Below, piece after piece: positions 35,232-46,829 of a stretch of DNA of 64,000 bases. A program made the position numbers and the translations under genes. The first letter of the stretch is position 1, and every line of letters starts with the position of its first letter. Source of the DNA: Symsagittifera roscoffensis. Its lineage: Eukaryota > Xenacoelomorpha > Acoela > Convolutidae. The stretch spans positions 70,046,630 through 70,110,629 of the forward strand of contig NC_087065.1 of the NCBI RefSeq assembly GCF_963678635.1. The letters run 5' to 3'. The notes under the pieces are model-generated. The model ran no database searches and was not told where the DNA came from. It saw only the letters and a list, made by a program, of their open reading frames with translations.

Positions 35232-36647
35232 AGACAAAAACAGCAAGATAACCAGAACAAACCTCAAAAGTATAAAGAACCAAATAAATCATTCTATCAA
35301 TATATGAAGAAAGATCAAAATCTACCAAACAAAAATGTATACAGCAACAACAGTTCAGGAAAACCACTTCCGAACAATACTAATTACCCGAGGAATCAAT
35401 CACCATATAACTCAAGTTATTGAGGAAGATCACCAGAACGAAGAAATACACAGAATTCTTCGCAAAATCATTATAATCGACCAAATAGTCGAAATAACTA
35501 CTCGAGATCAAATTCAAATACAACACAATTTGTTTATAGATCCAATTCCCAATCAAACACAAGAAATAAATACTATCCAAACAATCAGTCACGAAACTCA
35601 TCATATAACAGAAATAGAAACTATTCAAATAATCGAAATAGAAGTTATTCGAACAATCGAAATCAGAATTACCCGAACAATCGATCAAGAAATAACTCAT
35701 ATAACAGATCAAACTATCACAGATCAAACGACAATTATCAAAACAGATCACGAAATAATTCACAAAATCGAAATTCAAGTTATAATAATCGATATAGAAA
35801 TTATTCTCAATCACCACATAGAAATAATAACAATTATAATAATTCTAAACATCGCTACAGAAGTAGTACACCCAAACATCAAAGAAATATTAATCAAGTA
35901 CAATCAAATGAAGAAGTAACATCAGACCCCCCAGGTATTGACGACACAGGAAATAACGAACTACAACTAAATCAAATAAACTGTGGATCATCAGACACAG
36001 AAAGTGATACAGAAAACACTATATCCATAAATATGACAGCAGTCGAAAACGACTACGAACCTATTATATATGAACAACCTTTTACATCACATATATATGA
36101 AAATCAATTGGAACTTCTTCACAATTATTATATTGAACCCATCCATACTACACAAATTGCACAAGAGATTAACGAAATTAACACCGTAAACAAACCCAAT
36201 GAAAATGACAAAACAAAATGCTTGAATACAAATCACATGTACCAAAATGAACAAAAAGAACAACCCAAAGAAAAAGTTTGGACAATACCATTTCTTTTAG
36301 AAAGTCCAAGAAACAAAGAATTTCAACCACCAGATCTTGAAATTGATTTTTTAATTGATTCAGGAGCAGAATCAAACATAATTAACATTCCCATATGGAA
36401 TGAAATCAAAACATTACACCCAAAATTAACGCCTCTTGCAACCTCCAGTAAACTAGCAACAGCACAAGGATCAACATTAGTAAACTATGGAAAAGTTCAA
36501 TTATTTCTTCTCCCCACAAGAACAATGGAGCAAAATAAAATTTTAAACAAGCCATTTAAACAAATATTTCATATCACTGATATTAAACAAAATATCATTG
36601 GCATACCATTTATCTCGAAATATATATACCAACAATCAACATCTTGA
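35232..36647 (+). pseudogene. Nucleocapsid tail and aspartic protease of element B
   Basis: Same frame as the capsid region. A long Asn/Arg/Ser/Tyr-rich basic stretch (35232-35880) has one TGA near 35422 (AGA in A). An acidic segment with SSDTESDTE follows. The protease has active site DSGA at 36357-36368 and downstream ATAQGS...LVNYGK and IIGIPF. A 2-nt insertion near 36627 ends the frame. The Arg/Asn tail would bind RNA; the protease would mature the polyprotein. Confidence 0.75.
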
Positions 36648-38006
36648 ATAGTAAAACACTAATCAAAGATAAATACACAAAAACAAAAACTACAGCTCTA
36701 ACATTTTTCCAAAGATTAAATAAACAACCACCATTCTTTTCAAAATTTTATCCAATTTATAACCAACAACGGAAACACCTGAAACCACTATCAAGAAACA
36801 TATATAACTTTTTAATAAAACAAGTTCACCAATATGATAAAAATCAAAATAAATAACAACTCTTTATGTCAGACTTTGAATTCAAACCTATCCATAAGTT
36901 TTTCAAAATCATGATTTCATCTATAAAATATTTGAAAAATACGAATTCAGATATCATTTTGTTACATGTATATAACAATACACCGTATCAAGTAACATTA
37001 CCCTTAGGACTTTTAGGATATTGCGAAACAAACGCTACAATATCACCCATACATGAAAAAACATACCGCGTAAATAAAATACTCCAATTATTAGATATTT
37101 GTGAATCCACAATTCTTAACGAAGAACTATCCATAAACAATATAATAAGTAACGAAAAAAGAAATACAGATTATTTCACAAAAACCTACATTCAACATAA
37201 CCAACTATACAGAAGATCAACAGAAGCTTTTAGCAATGTTTAACTTCCAACATTCACAAATAACACAAGACGAATTTGATAAGTTAGCCAAACAGCTAAT
37301 AAAACATTCATCAGTATATGCAACATCAAAATTTGATGTTGGAAAAATCAGTTCATCACTACACCTCCCGTTAAAACCTGACGCAGTTTTCAAAAAACAA
37401 AGAGCAAGTAAAGTACCAATTCATTTACACGATAAAGTGAACAGATTACTCGATATTTTAGAGCAATACAAAATTATCTCACCGGTAAACAAAGAAAAAC
37501 AACCAAAAGGTAACACATTTATTAACCCTGTTATCATCCTAGCAAAAGGAGAATCATTAAAAATAGTTTTAGACGCTAGATATCTTAATTCACTAATAGA
37601 CGAATCAAAATGCAATTGGCCTATTGAACCAATACAGGTTATTTTAACAAAAATAAACGGAAAATACTTTACCACCGCAGATATGAATAGTGCATACAAT
37701 CAAATGCCACTAGATGAACAATCACGACGTTTATCAAAATTTGTTATTGGAAATCAACAATATGAATTCAACCGCCAATTCTATGGAATGTCCATAGGAC
37801 CAGCAGCATTTTCAGCTTTTATGAGTAAAATTTTTAGACCACTAATACTTAAGAAAAACGCAATCACCTATTTAGACGATGTTTTTATGCAATCACAAAC
37901 AAAAGAAGAAATGTTTACAGTTTTAGAACACTATCACAAAATAATTCAGAACGAAAATCTGAAGGCCGCCCCCGATAAATCACACTTCTTTTTAACACGA
38001 GTTTAA
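36644..38006 (+). pseudogene. pol: Protease-RT linker and reverse transcriptase of element B
   Basis: Linker pieces lie at 36644-36856 and 36866-37243 (TAA at about 36854 where A has CAA), then a deletion near 37190 restores the gag frame. RT is open at 37236-38006: KIVLDARYLN, TADMNSAYNQMPLD, YGMSIGPAAF, then catalytic YLDD at 37869-37880. TAA at 38004-38006 replaces Lys just before FLGHN. RT makes the element DNA. The copy is close to intact and would need only one codon change to read on into RNase H. Confidence 0.9.
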
Positions 38007-40544
38007 TTTTTAGGACACAATATAGAAAGAAAGACAATCACTCCATTAAAATCACGCATTGATGCTATTCAAAAACTTCAACCACCACCAAACAAAAAGA
38101 AAATCCAAGAATTCCTTGGAATGTTAAATTTTTTAAGCAAATACGTTTATAAAATGCGATTATATTTAAGACCATTCTATAATATCCTCAGACAACAAAA
38201 TAATTTTGAATGGAAAACTGAACATCAAACACGATTTGAAGAAATTAAAAAACTTTTAACTGAACAAATTTCAAACACAATTCCAGATCCAAATCAACCA
38301 TTCTATGCAATGTGCGATGCTTCAATTTTTGGCATCGGCGCAGCATTATTACAATCACACAATGGTACAAATAAAATGAACCTTATATCAGCAAATTCTC
38401 GATTATTCACTCAAGCAGAGCTACGACTCTCAGCTTTAATGAGAGAATGTACAGCTATAATTTATACACTTACAGATTATGAATTTCTGATACTTGGATC
38501 AAAACATCCAACAGTTCTCTTCACAGATCACAAACCAATCATTTTTCTCTTAACACAAAAGTCAAATCCAAATCACCGAGTTCACAGATTTCAATTAATT
38601 CTAATGAAATTTCCAAATATACATATAGTTTGGACAGCAGGAAAAAATCTTGCATTACCAGATACATTAAGTCGAAATACACCACCTGAATTACTTACAC
38701 GAAAAACTACAGTTGAAATACCCAAAAATATAAAATTTTACCTTGCAGAAAACGAAATATCACCCCGACTAGAATACAAATATGCAGTAAAAACTGACAT
38801 TGAACAATCACAGATAAATAACCTACAACACTTCCCACTTTACTTAGATTGCCAAAATAACCACTACGAAGTTGATCTACTTGGAACATCAACTTTCAAA
38901 CCAATTCCATACTCACAATGGATAAAAAATAACACCCAACAAAAAAGAGTAAAACAACACTCACATAAAAAAGATATTTTTCCATTAATTGAAAAAGAAA
39001 ATTTGACCGATAAAATAAATTTATCAGGACCACAAACTAATGATTCAAAATACACAATAAATCAGGTTTTTGACCTCCATGACCCACTTGACACAATTCC
39101 TTTATCTAAATTAGAAATTGAAAACATTTTTCTCACCCCAACAGATAAAATTACAATTAATACCTTGAAACAATATCAAAATCTTGACCCAGTAATTAGA
39201 CAACTAAAATCATGGCACAAATACAAAACTAAACCCGTAAAGGCAGATACCACAATTTTAGGAAATAAAACACTCCTCCGATATTTTCGAAAATTTAATA
39301 ATACAACAATTAATGAAAACACAGACCTTCTAGAATATCAATTAAATGAATCTACAGTTCCCTGTCTACCTTTAAGTATGATTCTCATAGCTTTTAACAT
39401 TTCACATACACAAAACATTAAAGGACACTCTGGATCAGAGAAAACATATTCAAATTTTATACAAAATTTTTATTTTCCAAATGCACCAATTTGGATAAAA
39501 GTACTATGCAATGATTGTAAAGTATGTCAGCTAAATAAACCTTACCCAAATCAAAAACAAATAGCACAAAAACAAGATTTTAAAGGACAAAGTTTATATT
39601 TTAACCATCGTATCTCATTCGATACAAAAGGACCAATTTCACCATCATCTGAAGGAAACTCCTACATTATGGTAATTGTTGACGCATTTACACATTATGT
39701 AGCACTTAACCCAGTACCACATTGTAACGCTTATTACGCTTACACAACACTTTATGAACACTGGATAGCCAAGTTCGGATTACCCGAAAGTTTAGTTACA
39801 GACAACGGTACAGAATTCATAAATAATGAAATCATCACACTATGTCATTTATATAACATTAAGCACAAACCACGTACATCTCATGCACCTTGGACAAACG
39901 GCTTAGTCGAAGGTATGAACCGTTCACTACAAGAATATCTTAGATGTATCATAAATGGTAATGATACAAGATACACCGAATGGTCAGCAGATGTAAAATT
40001 ATTTCCCTTAGCATATAATTCACAAATTACGACAACTCTAGGAATGTCACCATATGGAATGGTTTTTAATCAAAAGCCACGTAAACCAATTTTGTTTTTA
40101 GCAAACTCTCATAAAAATGAACAAAGTCATTGTCAACCGAATAAAGACTCGATTTGTTATAACCTACCTTTACACACACATGATGAAGATCATTTTCATC
40201 ACCCACAAATTCTTAAATTAGCCTCCGGTACACACACCGAATGGATTTTAAATAGAGATAAAAAACACAATGAAATTTACCAAAAAGTAACAAAAAAGTT
40301 GTTACAAAGGCAAAACATTAACGAACAAATAAATTCACGCTTTACACCAGCCTCAGATTTAAAAATTGGAACATTTGTCTTAATACCTAATTTTAATACC
40401 CAAAAAGGAATTTCTAAAAAATTACAACCCCTTCGTAGAAGACCATACCAAATAATTGCCAAACCCACTGACGTAACATATAAAATCACCGATTCAGACC
40501 AAAAAGAAATTGTTCAACATCGAAACAATCTACTACCTTATTAA
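38007..40544 (+). CDS. pol: RNase H and integrase fragment, 807 open codons from 38121
   Basis: Open in the gag-pol frame from 38007 to TAA at 40542-40544. It contains the RT thumb region (EFLGMLNFLSKY), RNase H with CDAS, RECTAI, FTDHKP and LPDTLSR, then a connector. Integrase follows: an HHCC zinc domain (SHTQNIKGHSG...CNDC) and a catalytic core with Asp at 39621 (FDTKGP), Asp at 39801 (TDNGTEF) and Glu at 39909 (GLVEGMN). Exactly 35 residues lie between the last two (DD35E). The tail ends LLPY where A reads on for ~45 residues. Integrase inserts the DNA copy into the genome. All catalytic residues look intact, but with the upstream stop at 38006 there is no obvious way to express it. Confidence 0.92.
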   Translation, partial: FLGHNIERKTITPLKSRIDAIQKLQPPPNKKKIQEFLGMLNFLSKYVYKMRLYLRPFYNILRQQNNFEWKTEHQTRFEEIKKLLTEQISNTIPDPNQPFYAMCDASIFGIGAALLQSHNGTNKMNLISANSRLFTQAELRLSALMRECTAIIYTLTDYEFLILGSKHPTVLFTDHKPIIFLLTQKSNPNHRVHRFQLILMKFPNIHIVWTAGKNLALPDTLSRNTPPELLTRKTTVEIPKNIKFYLAENEISPRLEYKYAVKTDIEQSQINNLQHFPLYLDCQNNHYEVDLLGTSTFKPIPYSQWIKNNTQQKRVKQHSHKKDIFPLIEKENLTDKINLSGPQTNDSKYTINQVFDLHDPLDTIPLSKLEIENIFLTPTDKITINTLKQYQNLDPVIRQLKSWHKYKTKPVKADTTILGNKTLLRYFRKFNNTTINENTDLLEYQLNESTVPCLPLSMILIAFNISHTQNIKGHSGSEKTYSNFIQNFYFPNAPIWIKVLCNDCKVCQLNKPYPNQKQIAQKQDFKGQSLYFNHRISFDTKGPISPSSEGNSYIMVIVDAFTHYVALNPVPHCNAYYAYTTLYEHWIAKFGLPESLVTDNGTEFINNEIITLCHLYNIKHKPRTSHAPWTNGLVEGMNRSLQEYLRCIINGNDTRYTEWSADVKLFPLAYNSQITTTLGMSPYGMVFNQKPRKPILFLANSHKNEQSHCQPNKDSICYNLPLHTHDEDHFHHPQILKLASGTHTEWILNRDKKHNEIYQKVTKKLLQRQNINEQINSRFTPASDLKIGTFVLIPNFNTQKGISKKLQPLRRRPYQIIAKPTDVTYKITDSDQKEIVQHRNNLLPY

Positions 40545-41723
40545 CCAAAAGAAAACGCACTACGCGAACTAACTCAATTTTATTCTTTTACAGGTTTAAA
40601 AGTTATTAAAAATCACCCACATACGGAAAATGAAATAAAAGAACAAAATGACATTCACCTTGAAAAACAAAATAAAAAATCACTACAACTAAAAACAATA
40701 CAAAAAAGCTAGATCAAAATATACCTCAAAAAGAAAAAAAAAATAGAAAAATGACAGAAAAATTTATACCCCAGGAACAATTCGAGAAATCAGAACATAG
40801 AGAGTCATCACGACTTAGAAATCAACCACTCAAAAACTACAAAACATTCATTCCACAATCTAAAATATTAAAGAAAGTTGAATTTCAAAAACAACTTTAA
40901 TTTTACAATTAATAATCTTTGCACCTCTGAAACATTTTAAACTTTCATTTTTCAAAATAACATGCTGACAAACACGCAGCGATTCTAGTTCAAAATTAGC
41001 CGATAGGATTCATTCAATCCGTCACCTTCTATAACTCTATTACAAACCAATTAGACGAAAGATATTAAACTCCAGGCATATCTATAAATATAACATTACA
41101 ACCTCCAGGTCAAAAATAAGCAAACCACTCCAACTTGACAACTAAAATAAATACCACAATAATATCATAACCCTCCCTTATCTAATAACGCAAAGATCAA
41201 CAATATTTTCCCAACTCAGACCTCAAAAACCCCCCAAACAAAAATGTTAAATTAGCCTAAAGTAAAAGAACGACCATATTAAATTAGCCTAAAGTACAAA
41301 CATCTCAAAATACCCCATATAACTTGACAAATAAGAATAAAGTAAAAGAAGACCTCCCGAACACCATAAAATTCGCCCCCAACAATTTTTCACAAAACTC
41401 AACCCACTTGTCAAAAAACCAATAAATAATTCGACCACACTTGAAAATTGCCCCAAACAACAAAAAAATATTCGATCAAGAAGCCATTTCTTAAATGCTC
41501 TTCTCTCGATCAGTCAACATAACTCTCAACATTTTCATAAACTTTTTAACAATATTTAAACTTCTATTCATATTTCTTTTTGATACCTTTGAAGCTTTTG
41601 TAATAATATTAATCATTTTTTGCAATATTTTTTTAAATTTTCTATTCCATATTTGAACTATACCTCCAACTTTCAAAAGCCATTGACCATATTCACAGGT
41701 ACGAAAACCCAAAACTTATTTAA
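40545..41723 (+). other. Pol-late region spacer of element B
   Basis: About 1.2 kb without a long ORF, aligned to 15314-16350 in A. A former pol tail (RELTQ...) runs just after 40544. CATATTCACAG at about 41690-41699 is a candidate splice acceptor 24 nt before the small membrane ORF. Confidence 0.55.
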
Positions 41724-41912
41724 ATGATACGAACCATTTTTAGTAGAACAGATATTTTTTTACTATTTGTAATTTTCATAACATTTTTATCATCCCTCAT
41801 CTTGACAATATGCAAATGTATAAAGAAGGCAGTCATAACATTCGCCTTAGCAACAATCCTTTTAATTCTTTTTCTAGAAGAATACTACAATGAACATAAA
41901 TTTTTTCACTAA
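41724..41912 (+). CDS. Small two-segment membrane protein (62 aa)
   Basis: ATG to TAA. Short basic N-terminus (MIRTIFSR), hydrophobic segment at about residues 12-30, a Cys/Lys-rich hinge (CKCIKK), second hydrophobic segment at about 36-51, then a short charged tail (EEYYNEHKF). This hairpin topology resembles viroporins or small accessory membrane proteins of viruses; that is analogy only. It is the first ORF after the acceptor-like site, so it may head the late transcript. The A copy is frameshifted after the first segment. Confidence 0.55.
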   Translation: MIRTIFSRTDIFLLFVIFITFLSSLILTICKCIKKAVITFALATILLILFLEEYYNEHKFFH

Positions 41913-43259
41913 AAGAAATCAATAAAAAACCCTCAAAAATTGCTAACCAACAATCACACAGTCAGTCTTCACCGACATCATCACAAGAAAACCCGACACC
42001 ACCTACAACTACCCAAAACCCCCAAACATCTACACGAATTTCTTTCCAAGATAACCCATATACTTTTGAAGAACGACACGCTCGCTTATCTGAACCACTA
42101 GAACCAGTTCAGCGACAAGCACCTCTAAGTGAACCAACATATAACTTGTACCCAACACTACCACAAGAATTAAGTTGAATACGAAATTTTAGTCAAAACC
42201 AAAAAAACAGTTGAAATAAATAGACAAATTATACATCCACGACGAAATAGAAATTTTCAAACCCCCCGAGTTCATTTTGATATACCCCAATCTCCATCAC
42301 CAAGTACTCCGGAAAACCCAATTAGCATATTACCCGAAACCCCTACGCTTCTTTCACAACGTAGCACCTCAAGTCTACCCTCAGATTACTTAGGTTCAAC
42401 ACCAACATCTGAACAAATACGTGAAAATCCTTTTAACCCCCCAAACCAAACATCACGACTACCATATTAGACAACACAATCATTCACACAAGGTGAACCC
42501 AATTTAATAAATGATCCAATAGATATTTCTACAGATACAACAACATCATCATCACTACCAGAAACATTATCACTACCATCAACACCATCAATAAGCCAGA
42601 TTTCACCGACACCTTTTCCTTTAAATTTCCCAAATAACCTCGACGCTAGATATCGAGAACAATCATCAACAAATATCCCTTTAAGATTAGACTGGAATAC
42701 GTTCACAACACCCCCACCATTATTTGGACAGCTCCCAGAAAGTAACCGACTCCACAACTGGGCACTTAATAGATTACAATATAGACAAGATATCCACGAA
42801 GACATTCGTGACCATAACATCCAAATACTCCAACAAAATAGTCTAAAATTAAAATTTGAAATCACGGTTAAACTAAACAACATTGCTCAACATCTTTACC
42901 CATTAAACCCACCAAATATAACAGCTCAATCGCTACCACCACCATTTATAACAACTGAAGTAATATATAAATACGACAGATATACCAAAAAGACAATTGG
43001 TTACATCACATTTTATAACCATGTATATTCTAAAAATATTGATTTTTCTCCAACTCTTTTTTCTAATAATGTCCGATCAGAACATAAATCCTTCTCCCCG
43101 CACAGGACCCCAAGACTTTTTAGTAACACATTACGATTTGCTCAAATATGCAATAAATCAAGTATCACAATGCGAAACAGAACCACAAGCTATAGAAACT
43201 ACAAATGTAATAGCGACACTATATTCAAAAGCCCGAGCATCAACAGTTATAGGATATAA
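41900..43259 (+). pseudogene. ORF3, proline/serine-rich late protein of element B, broken
   Basis: Homologous to 16560-17691. The frame opens within the end of the small membrane ORF (one position ahead of it) with no ATG for many codons. Breaks: TGA at about 42176 (CAG in A), a one-base insertion near 42205, and a 22-nt deletion near 43020. That deletion removes the original stop and lets the frame run on over the env start to 43259. LYPTL at 42146-42160 matches the LYPxL form of ALIX-binding late motifs. The conserved C-terminal part reads LDWNTF and RLQYRQDIHEDI. Function unknown; position and composition suggest a late structural or budding-related protein. Confidence 0.55.
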
Positions 43260-45579
43260 ATTTACAGCAACATTTTCCGAAAAGAAAGTACATTGTTCAC
43301 AAGTCTCAAACGGAAATAAAAACCGACTTGACCACGAATCATTCTACCAAAGTAATAAAGAACGACTTTTACATCTAAATCCCGATGAAAACGAACTACT
43401 CAGACTAAACATCACAAGAAATAAAAACACTGACAGGAAAATAGTATATTTTCAAGTCTTTGCCGACTCTGTACATCAAGCAGAACTTGAAAGATATCAA
43501 GGACATATAAAACTAGATGAAAAATACCCATACAACGGCGCACACGGAAGATTAACTTATGACATACACGATAAGCACTGGATACCACACATCGGTTTAA
43601 ATAATCCATCAAACTGCAAAGCAGACACAAAAAATAGAGGATATCAAGAAATAATGTTTTTCGATTGGAAAATACAACTCGAAAAAATACAACTCACACG
43701 AGATTTATCAGACAACACAATGATCTATCAAGGAATTAGATTACCTTGTAAAAACGATCAAAGTTATTGTGACCCTACAACACGAACACAAGCGACAATT
43801 GTTTGGTTTCCCGAAGACACATGTACAACATTTCAAGTAGCAAAAATACACGCTCGTATGATAAAATATTGTAAAACAAGTAAATCCATCACGAAAACAA
43901 AGTACTGATTTTCGAAACATCCATAATATAGAAAATAAATTGACACGTTTTCAAATATATCAAGAAATAGAACTCGCATGCAAATACAGAAATCCACTTC
44001 ACAAAACACAATATTCTGAAATATTAGTTGAATACAAAAAAGGTTTCGACATGATCACCGGAAAAATAAAAATTGACCCTAATGCCACAAGTCATCCTCT
44101 AAACGAAGGAACATCATATATACCAGTTAACTTTCAAAAAAGGAATGGTCAACCTGGTGGACATCTAAAACCACATGACACAAAAAGCACACGTTTACAA
44201 GAACTATCACTAATGAATAATTCTTATTTTGGAAATATCCACTATGATATTCACTTAGATATGAAATTAGACTACACAATTAGCCGAATTTTTCAGGAAA
44301 TGTCACTCTCTGAATTAGAAACACTACACCAACTATGTGAATTAGAACGGACACAAATCTTACAATCACTTGCACTAGCAGTATTAAAAATACCCTACGC
44401 AGGATATTTACTATCAGGAAATAGATCAAATTTTTTAGATTACAAAGGAAATATTTTATGGTTTTATACTTGTACCAAAAAAGTATCACCACTATATGTT
44501 TTTGAAGATAAACGATGCTATAAACGAATCCCTATCTTTTATAAAAATAAAGTACATTTCGTTAACACACTTTCAAGACGAACATATTTCTGGGATACCG
44601 CAGTCCCATGTGGATCAGAAAATAGCCACAATGTAGTACAACTGAACCCTGATGAAGATAAATATTATCTTCTTACCCCATACCCCACATTAATGCAATC
44701 ATTCATAAAATTTTCACCCGAAAGCATTAGAGCTATTGCTCGAAACCCAAATATCGATTTACAATCAATTGGAATATATTCAAAATCCGATATCCAACAT
44801 CACATTAGAACACAACAATTCCAAGAATTATTAACACAAATGGACACTATACAAAGACAATCAATTGACCAAAACTTACGCAAACTTGCCGAAACAGCAG
44901 GATTTGCAGATATCTATACACAAGATTATAGCGGATATTTTAAAGACATTGAAGACTATATATATCTAAATGGTGAAAAATACAGACCACAAGATATTTC
45001 ACCAATAAATATTTTAGCTTTGTTACACTAAAAAATGAAATTCTCGATTTTCTAGGATGGCCCTATTACATCTTAGAAAAATTAACTATTTTATACGCAA
45101 TGTTTAACTTTATAGGATTTCTTTCTTCACTTTTAAAAGGAATCTATAACACATGTGCTATACACACACAAGTAAATAGACAAGCAAGTGTAGCACGCAT
45201 ACTATTTGCAGGATTTTTTGGAATTTTTTCATCATCAATAAACAAAATTCTTTTAGATGCACAAATAAAAGATTATAACACAAAAATAGCGACAAGACAG
45301 AACACGTACGACGAAGAACATAATAATATAGAGGTAACGCCTACAGCACCACAGTTACCACCCCTACCACATAACCATCCATTATCCCTAGTCCCACGAA
45401 ATTTTCGAAATTTAGCAATAACACATAATCCAAATTTTAGACCAAACATATCGCAAAGTCCCATACAACATATAATGACACACCATTCACAAGATGAAAA
45501 AACATATGAACAAATTATCGAACAACCCCATACCACCGCTTTTCAGTCTCAAAATAATAATTTTTTTAGCCCACGATGA
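43021..45579 (+). pseudogene. env: Env-like glycoprotein of element B, broken
   Basis: ATG 43021, signal peptide MYILKILIFLQLFFLIMS. The N-terminal ectodomain is open to 43908, where a ~29-nt deletion relative to A shifts the frame. The middle is open at 43940-45031, followed by a small indel. The last part is open to TGA at 45577-45579, with a hydrophobic membrane stretch at about 45085-45150, a second hydrophobic segment at about 45195-45240, and a ~90-residue tail with PTAP at 45340-45351. Cys residues and NIT glycosylation sites occur in the ectodomain. Predicted surface glycoprotein by position and topology. No furin site or fusion peptide was identified with confidence, and the fold class is unknown. 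Confidence 0.7.
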
Positions 45580-46829
45580 GCCGACAACTTGGATCCCTAC
45601 ACCGCTCAAATTCCCATCCAACCAACCTCAACACTCCAATTATAATAATTCCACTTTTTGCTTTCCCGCCACCCGATTTCCCAACTAGTAATATAACATC
45701 AGGCATGAATTCAGACACTAATTCAAATATCTCAGTTTTATACTCCATTTCACAACTCAATAACCCTAATATAGAAACCCCTGATGAATTTGCAGACTCC
45801 GAACCATCTCCATCCAATAATTTTCAAACCAACTCCTCAGTTTTTTCAAAACCCCCTTTTCAACCAATCCCACCAAATAACCCACTCCCGTCCATTTCTA
45901 CACCCTCTTATGCTTCACAAAAAACCCCAACCTACTCTTCATTTCATTCAGACCGATCATCCAATTCTCCAGATATTCCCCAAATCTCCCAAGAACTCGA
46001 TAATTTTATCACCCTACAACAACAACTATTACACCCAAACACCCCCACTATAAATCAGATTTCTTCCACAATAGAATCCTCAAACCCACCTACCCCTACA
46101 CCCTCTTCAGCTTATACTGCATCATTAGCACAATCATCCACAACCACCGAATCATCAAATAGCACTAATAGAACTTATCGCACTTTTAAAAGAAAATTCC
46201 CAAACCATCCATTCCCAACCAAACCAGGAACAGCCCGTGAATATATTAATCATCCACACCACACTAACACGAAAGATTTTCTAGTAGTCACCTTACCTTT
46301 ATTTCCACAATATACTTTAAACACCCCTCATGACACTAACGACCTACGTAGTTTTGTAGATGAACATGTTTTAATGCCTACACTTCATTGGACATCATAT
46401 TATTATTTTACTAATCCCCTTTGCCTACCGTTTTCTAATACTCATAACGATATAGAAAGAAATCAAGATATGCTATATCGACTCGCCACACCACTAACAC
46501 ATAGACAATTTACTTATTTAGGATATAAAAAATCACTAAAAACATTCACTGCACCCCGAGCTAACGAACTTACACTAGAATATTACGATCATAATATCAT
46601 CCGAACTAATCAAGACCAATTTTTAGATGACGACCGCTTCGCTAACCCACAACTAACAGAAAAATTTTTCATCAAAACACCATATGTATTTACACTCAAT
46701 ATATTTAATCGAAAATTTGATCACATCATTTCTGAAGCACTAACCGACATGCAAGCTTACGAAAGTTTTAAAGAAAAATTTCAATTATTTTCAATTAATT
46801 TCAATTATTTTCTTCCTTGCACCACATGA
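45576..46829 (+). CDS. ORF4, 417-aa protein, intact
   Basis: ATG 45576 overlaps the env TGA (45577-45579) as ATGA; ends TGA 46827-46829, which overlaps the ORF5a ATG the same way. Residues 1 to about 205 are Ser/Pro/Thr/Asn-rich, low complexity and probably disordered (FQPIPPNNPLP, SNPPTPTPSS). From about 206 a conserved domain starts FKRKFPNHPFPTKPG, then LHWTSYYYF, RQFTYLGYKK, DRFANPQLTEKFF and a C-terminal LTDMQAYESF. No signal peptide or membrane segment, and no known family. It is one of the few long intact ORFs, and the A copy shows the same layout. Expression by termination-reinitiation after env is inferred from the overlap. Confidence 0.7.
   Translation: MSRQLGSLHRSNSHPTNLNTPIIIIPLFAFPPPDFPTSNITSGMNSDTNSNISVLYSISQLNNPNIETPDEFADSEPSPSNNFQTNSSVFSKPPFQPIPPNNPLPSISTPSYASQKTPTYSSFHSDRSSNSPDIPQISQELDNFITLQQQLLHPNTPTINQISSTIESSNPPTPTPSSAYTASLAQSSTTTESSNSTNRTYRTFKRKFPNHPFPTKPGTAREYINHPHHTNTKDFLVVTLPLFPQYTLNTPHDTNDLRSFVDEHVLMPTLHWTSYYYFTNPLCLPFSNTHNDIERNQDMLYRLATPLTHRQFTYLGYKKSLKTFTAPRANELTLEYYDHNIIRTNQDQFLDDDRFANPQLTEKFFIKTPYVFTLNIFNRKFDHIISEALTDMQAYESFKEKFQLFSINFNYFLPCTT

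Noticed and set aside
35335-35919. 194-codon Ile/Thr/Glu-rich ORF in another frame
   Set aside because: Shadow of the Asn/Arg/Ser-rich nucleocapsid tail in the gag frame.
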